Source: Ptychodera flava
Taxonomy: Eukaryota > Hemichordata > Enteropneusta > Ptychoderidae
NCBI RefSeq assembly: GCF_041260155.1
Contig: NC_091933.1
Coordinates: 20,737,599 to 20,801,598, forward strand
DNA length: 64,000 bases
Reading direction: 5' to 3'
The position numbers and the translations under genes were made by a program. Positions within the stretch are counted from its first letter, which is position 1. Each line of letters opens with the position of its first letter. Of the stretch, positions 62,001 through 64,000 are shown piece by piece. The notes under the pieces are model-generated. The model was given only the letters and a program-made list of their open reading frames with translations, was not told where the DNA came from and ran no database searches.

Positions 62001-63961
62001 TAAGCAATATTGACCTTAAATGCCCTAGCGCATACCAGTGCTCGCATTCCGTTGCTTCAAATGACCTTTGTGACTACGTTTGGGGTCGTATCTATGGAAA
62101 CACCATTGCCACCCATTAATGTTGACTGTTGGCAGTCAGGTATTGATAAATTGCAGTGTCTTCAAGTGGCTGTGTCCACAGAAATAAATCTGATATTCCC
62201 TCTCCGTATTTCATGTTTAATTCCAATTTAACACATAAAAGTGAACAGTAACTTTAGCTTTGTGACATGTCAGATGACATAGGAAAAGATTTATTCCTTT
62301 ACTTTTTACACCCCTGAATTCCTGTGTAAAGGTCCATCCGGCCATAGAAAATGTCTGGGTTGTACCACAATTTGGCAGTGGAAGGGTTAAATTAGTTAAG
62401 GTTAATAATCATCCAGGCCACTGAAAAATGGAGGCTTTGACATGAAAGAATCATTACCACAATGTCTACACTGTCCTACAGTACAGTTTCCTACATATGA
62501 AAAAAAGAAAAAATAAAGGGAAAAAAAATTGAAGAAAGAATCATAGGGAGAATAAAATTAAAATTTGCATAGACATAGATTTGGTTTTAAAACCTACAGT
62601 CTACATCTAGAAATCTTACATCACGTAACAATGCAGGTAACAACAGTGAAAGATTTGTTGGAAAAATGGAATGCCCTTGGGTCACAAATATCTCATTCAA
62701 CCACGAAGGCTCTGGAAGTATTGCTTCCCACATCCCAAGGAACTGTACACTGAGCTTTAACATTAGAGTTATCATGGTTTCAGCTCTGTAGTATTTACAC
62801 AAGAGAACCATTCCATAGTCTCAAGTAATTGCTGAGGAAATTACTTTGTTTATTGAAGATTTGAATATTTGGATTTACAAATTGGTTTTCTTATGTACAC
62901 AGATAGATATATAATGAGTCATTTTATAGAGAAATTGGTGCATGTATCTTCTTTACTGCTAGGGAAGGATTTGAAGAAAGAAAGCTGGATTGTGTATTTT
63001 TTGTGTTTTGAGTGCATTATGGTTATAATTAGGAAAGTAACTTTGTTACAGCAGCAGCCCTTGACTATTGGCTATTAACAGGATGTTGTCCTTTCTACTG
63101 ATTTTTAAGGTAGTATGTGCCTCGAAAGTGAAAGACAAACTCTTGCTCAAACTTTCCTAAATGAAACATTCAACCATTCCCTTATCAAATCAACAATAAA
63201 AATCAGGGGTCACTGTGCAAAGTTTGGAACAGGCAAAACAAATTACCCAACATTTTACGATATTTGAAATTCAAAATGGCCTCCATTCTTATGTTAACTC
63301 TATAGGGGATAAAATGAGATTTGGATTTTCGGATAACTAAGCTGGTGAAAGTTTAATCTTTCTTCAAAAGCTTTAAAATGGGCCCCCAAGAGTGGTAGAT
63401 CAGAAAAGAGTTACAGAAATTTGAAAGTCTGACTGTATGTCCCCTACCTTAAAGTTGTGTTCAATTAATCAATTTGTTCAGGATGAAGCTGAGAAAACTG
63501 CACCTTTAAATAGAGGTGAAAGAACCGATATTACCATTAAACTTAGAGTAGGATGAAAGAAATTTGTCTTTTATAATGACAAAACCACGTACATAAAAAT
63601 ACGCCTCGTTGATAAAAGTCAGCAGAGCTACTTCTATTGTTACACTGGAACGACTGTTTTACAGTTTTGTTTTCACAAATGACTGAACCAATGCCAGTGT
63701 GGAAAAAAGTACCCCACAATTTTCTCTTTTTATGATTGCAGAGAAGCAGATTCTGTGGTAAAAATTCTGTCGTAAAACTTACATGTATGTCTGGACCTTT
63801 AGTTTAACCTGCAAATTTATTTGTATCTGTCTTTTCCTTTTGTTGATCCACAGTCTGATGTGTGGGCATTAGGTTGCTGCGTGTATGAGATGTCAACTTT
63901 GAAACATGCATTCAATGCAAGAGACATGAACTCCTTAGTTTACAAGATACTCAGAGGAAAG
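53015..63961 (+). CDS. NEK4: NEK4-like serine/threonine kinase, N-terminal four exons (partial, 223 aa visible)
   Basis: Seen: exons 53015-53110, 56077-56343, 60901-61098 and 63854-63961, all phase 0, encode the N-terminal two-thirds of a NIMA-related kinase domain. The Gly loop is VGKGSYGEV (13-21). The ATP-binding Lys is K36 and the alpha-C Glu is likely E54. The catalytic loop is HRDLKTQN (130-137), the Mg loop is DLG (150-152), and [17 protein letters not shown] follows. Residues such as [13 protein letters not shown] and [13 protein letters not shown] match human NEK4 as I recall it almost word for word, which separates it from NEK1/3/5. Known: NEK4 is linked to primary cilia and the DNA-damage response. 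The rest of the kinase domain and the regulatory tail lie past the window edge. Introns are long (3.0, 4.6 and 2.8 kb) and hold MITEs. Confidence 0.95.
56473..56605. repeat. About 2.5 tandem copies of a roughly 52-bp unit in NEK4 intron 2
   Basis: Seen: the unit AAAATGCAGAACAGACC followed by TAATGTTG and CTTCACCAGGTGTTGT is repeated, and the last copy is partial. It begins 130 bases past the exon-2 donor. No function is suggested. Confidence 0.7.
58755..59045 (+). mobile_element. TTAA-target MITE family 1, 5'-truncated copy in NEK4 intron 2
   Basis: Seen: begins inside the family core (TCGGGGATCTCCGTGCAAAT), includes CAAAATGGCCGCCATCCC and AGTGGTAGATCAGAAAAG, and ends near CCTGAGGTGCACTCTGCC. 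The left terminus is missing and no TTAA pair is visible. Confidence 0.65.
59096..59180. mobile_element. TTAA-target MITE family 2 (85 bp), NEK4 intron 2
   Basis: Seen: 85 bp between TTAA at 59092-59095 and 59181-59184. The ends CCCTTTCACC and GGTGGAAGGG are inverted repeats. Related copies lie at 26972-27057, 59322-59406 (inverted) and 62310-62386 (inverted). It is too small to encode anything. Confidence 0.75.
59322..59406. mobile_element. TTAA-target MITE family 2, inverted copy
   Basis: Seen: 85 bp between TTAA at 59318-59321 and 59407-59410, in the opposite orientation to the copy 140 bp to its left (CCTGTTCACCCCC ... GGCGGTGAAAGGG). Confidence 0.75.
62310..62386. mobile_element. TTAA-target MITE family 2, degenerate inverted copy
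   Basis: Seen: about 77 bp ending GGCAGTGGAAGGG before TTAA 62387-62390; the left end has decayed (TTAC, then ACCCCTGAATTCC). It lies in NEK4 intron 3. Confidence 0.5.
63109..63448 (+). mobile_element. TTAA-target MITE family 1, copy in NEK4 intron 3
   Basis: Seen: 340 bp between TTAA at 63105-63108 and 63449-63452. The ends are GGTAGTATGTGCCTCG and CCCCTACC. Core blocks TCAGGGGTCACTGTGCAAA and CAAAATGGCC are preserved, with many point differences from the other copies, so it is moderately old. Confidence 0.8.
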
Positions 63962-64000
63962 GTAAGATACAGCAGACTTACATGTAAAGTGACTGTCAAA

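Overview
The window is animal nuclear DNA. Genes are split by GT-AG introns, coding exons are short, microsatellites are very abundant, and transposable elements are scattered through introns and spacers. Exons of a vertebrate-like NEK4 kinase, a large SLC16 array and a 2A-bearing non-LTR retrotransposon fit a marine invertebrate deuterostome (hemichordate, cephalochordate or echinoderm). The species cannot be fixed from the sequence alone.

Layout. (1) 1-28,180: three head-to-tail SLC16 (monocarboxylate-transporter-family) genes, all on the minus strand. Only the first coding exon of the leftmost gene is inside the window (638-869). The other two are complete four-exon genes (12,486-17,161 and 20,152-25,519), carried on a direct tandem duplication of about 8 kb. 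(2) 29,653-30,312, minus: an intact single-exon GNAT acetyltransferase. (3) 36,155-44,853, plus: a nine-exon organic-anion-transporter (SLCO/OATP) gene that assembles in phase to 737 residues. (4) 47,179-52,169, plus: a full-length two-ORF LINE with 15-bp target-site duplications; its ORF1 carries a 2A-like recoding motif. (5) 53,015-63,961, plus: the first four coding exons of NEK4, which runs off the right edge.

Mobile DNA. Besides the LINE there are at least two TTAA-target MITE families. One is about 260-350 bp; one of its copies has a matching empty site in the tandem paralogue. The other is about 85 bp. There is also a set of hairpin elements, three of them flanked by 9-bp direct repeats. 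Two of these have perfect inverted arms and lie inside introns of the OATP gene. Long stretches at 870-12,200 and 30,400-36,100 hold no gene I can recognise, only microsatellites, hairpins and old repeats.

The genes are not an operon. The common theme is solute transport (SLC16 array and OATP), but no functional link between the neighbours can be shown from sequence. All coordinates and splice junctions were read by eye from GT/AG signals, phase continuity and family alignment from memory; no database search was run.
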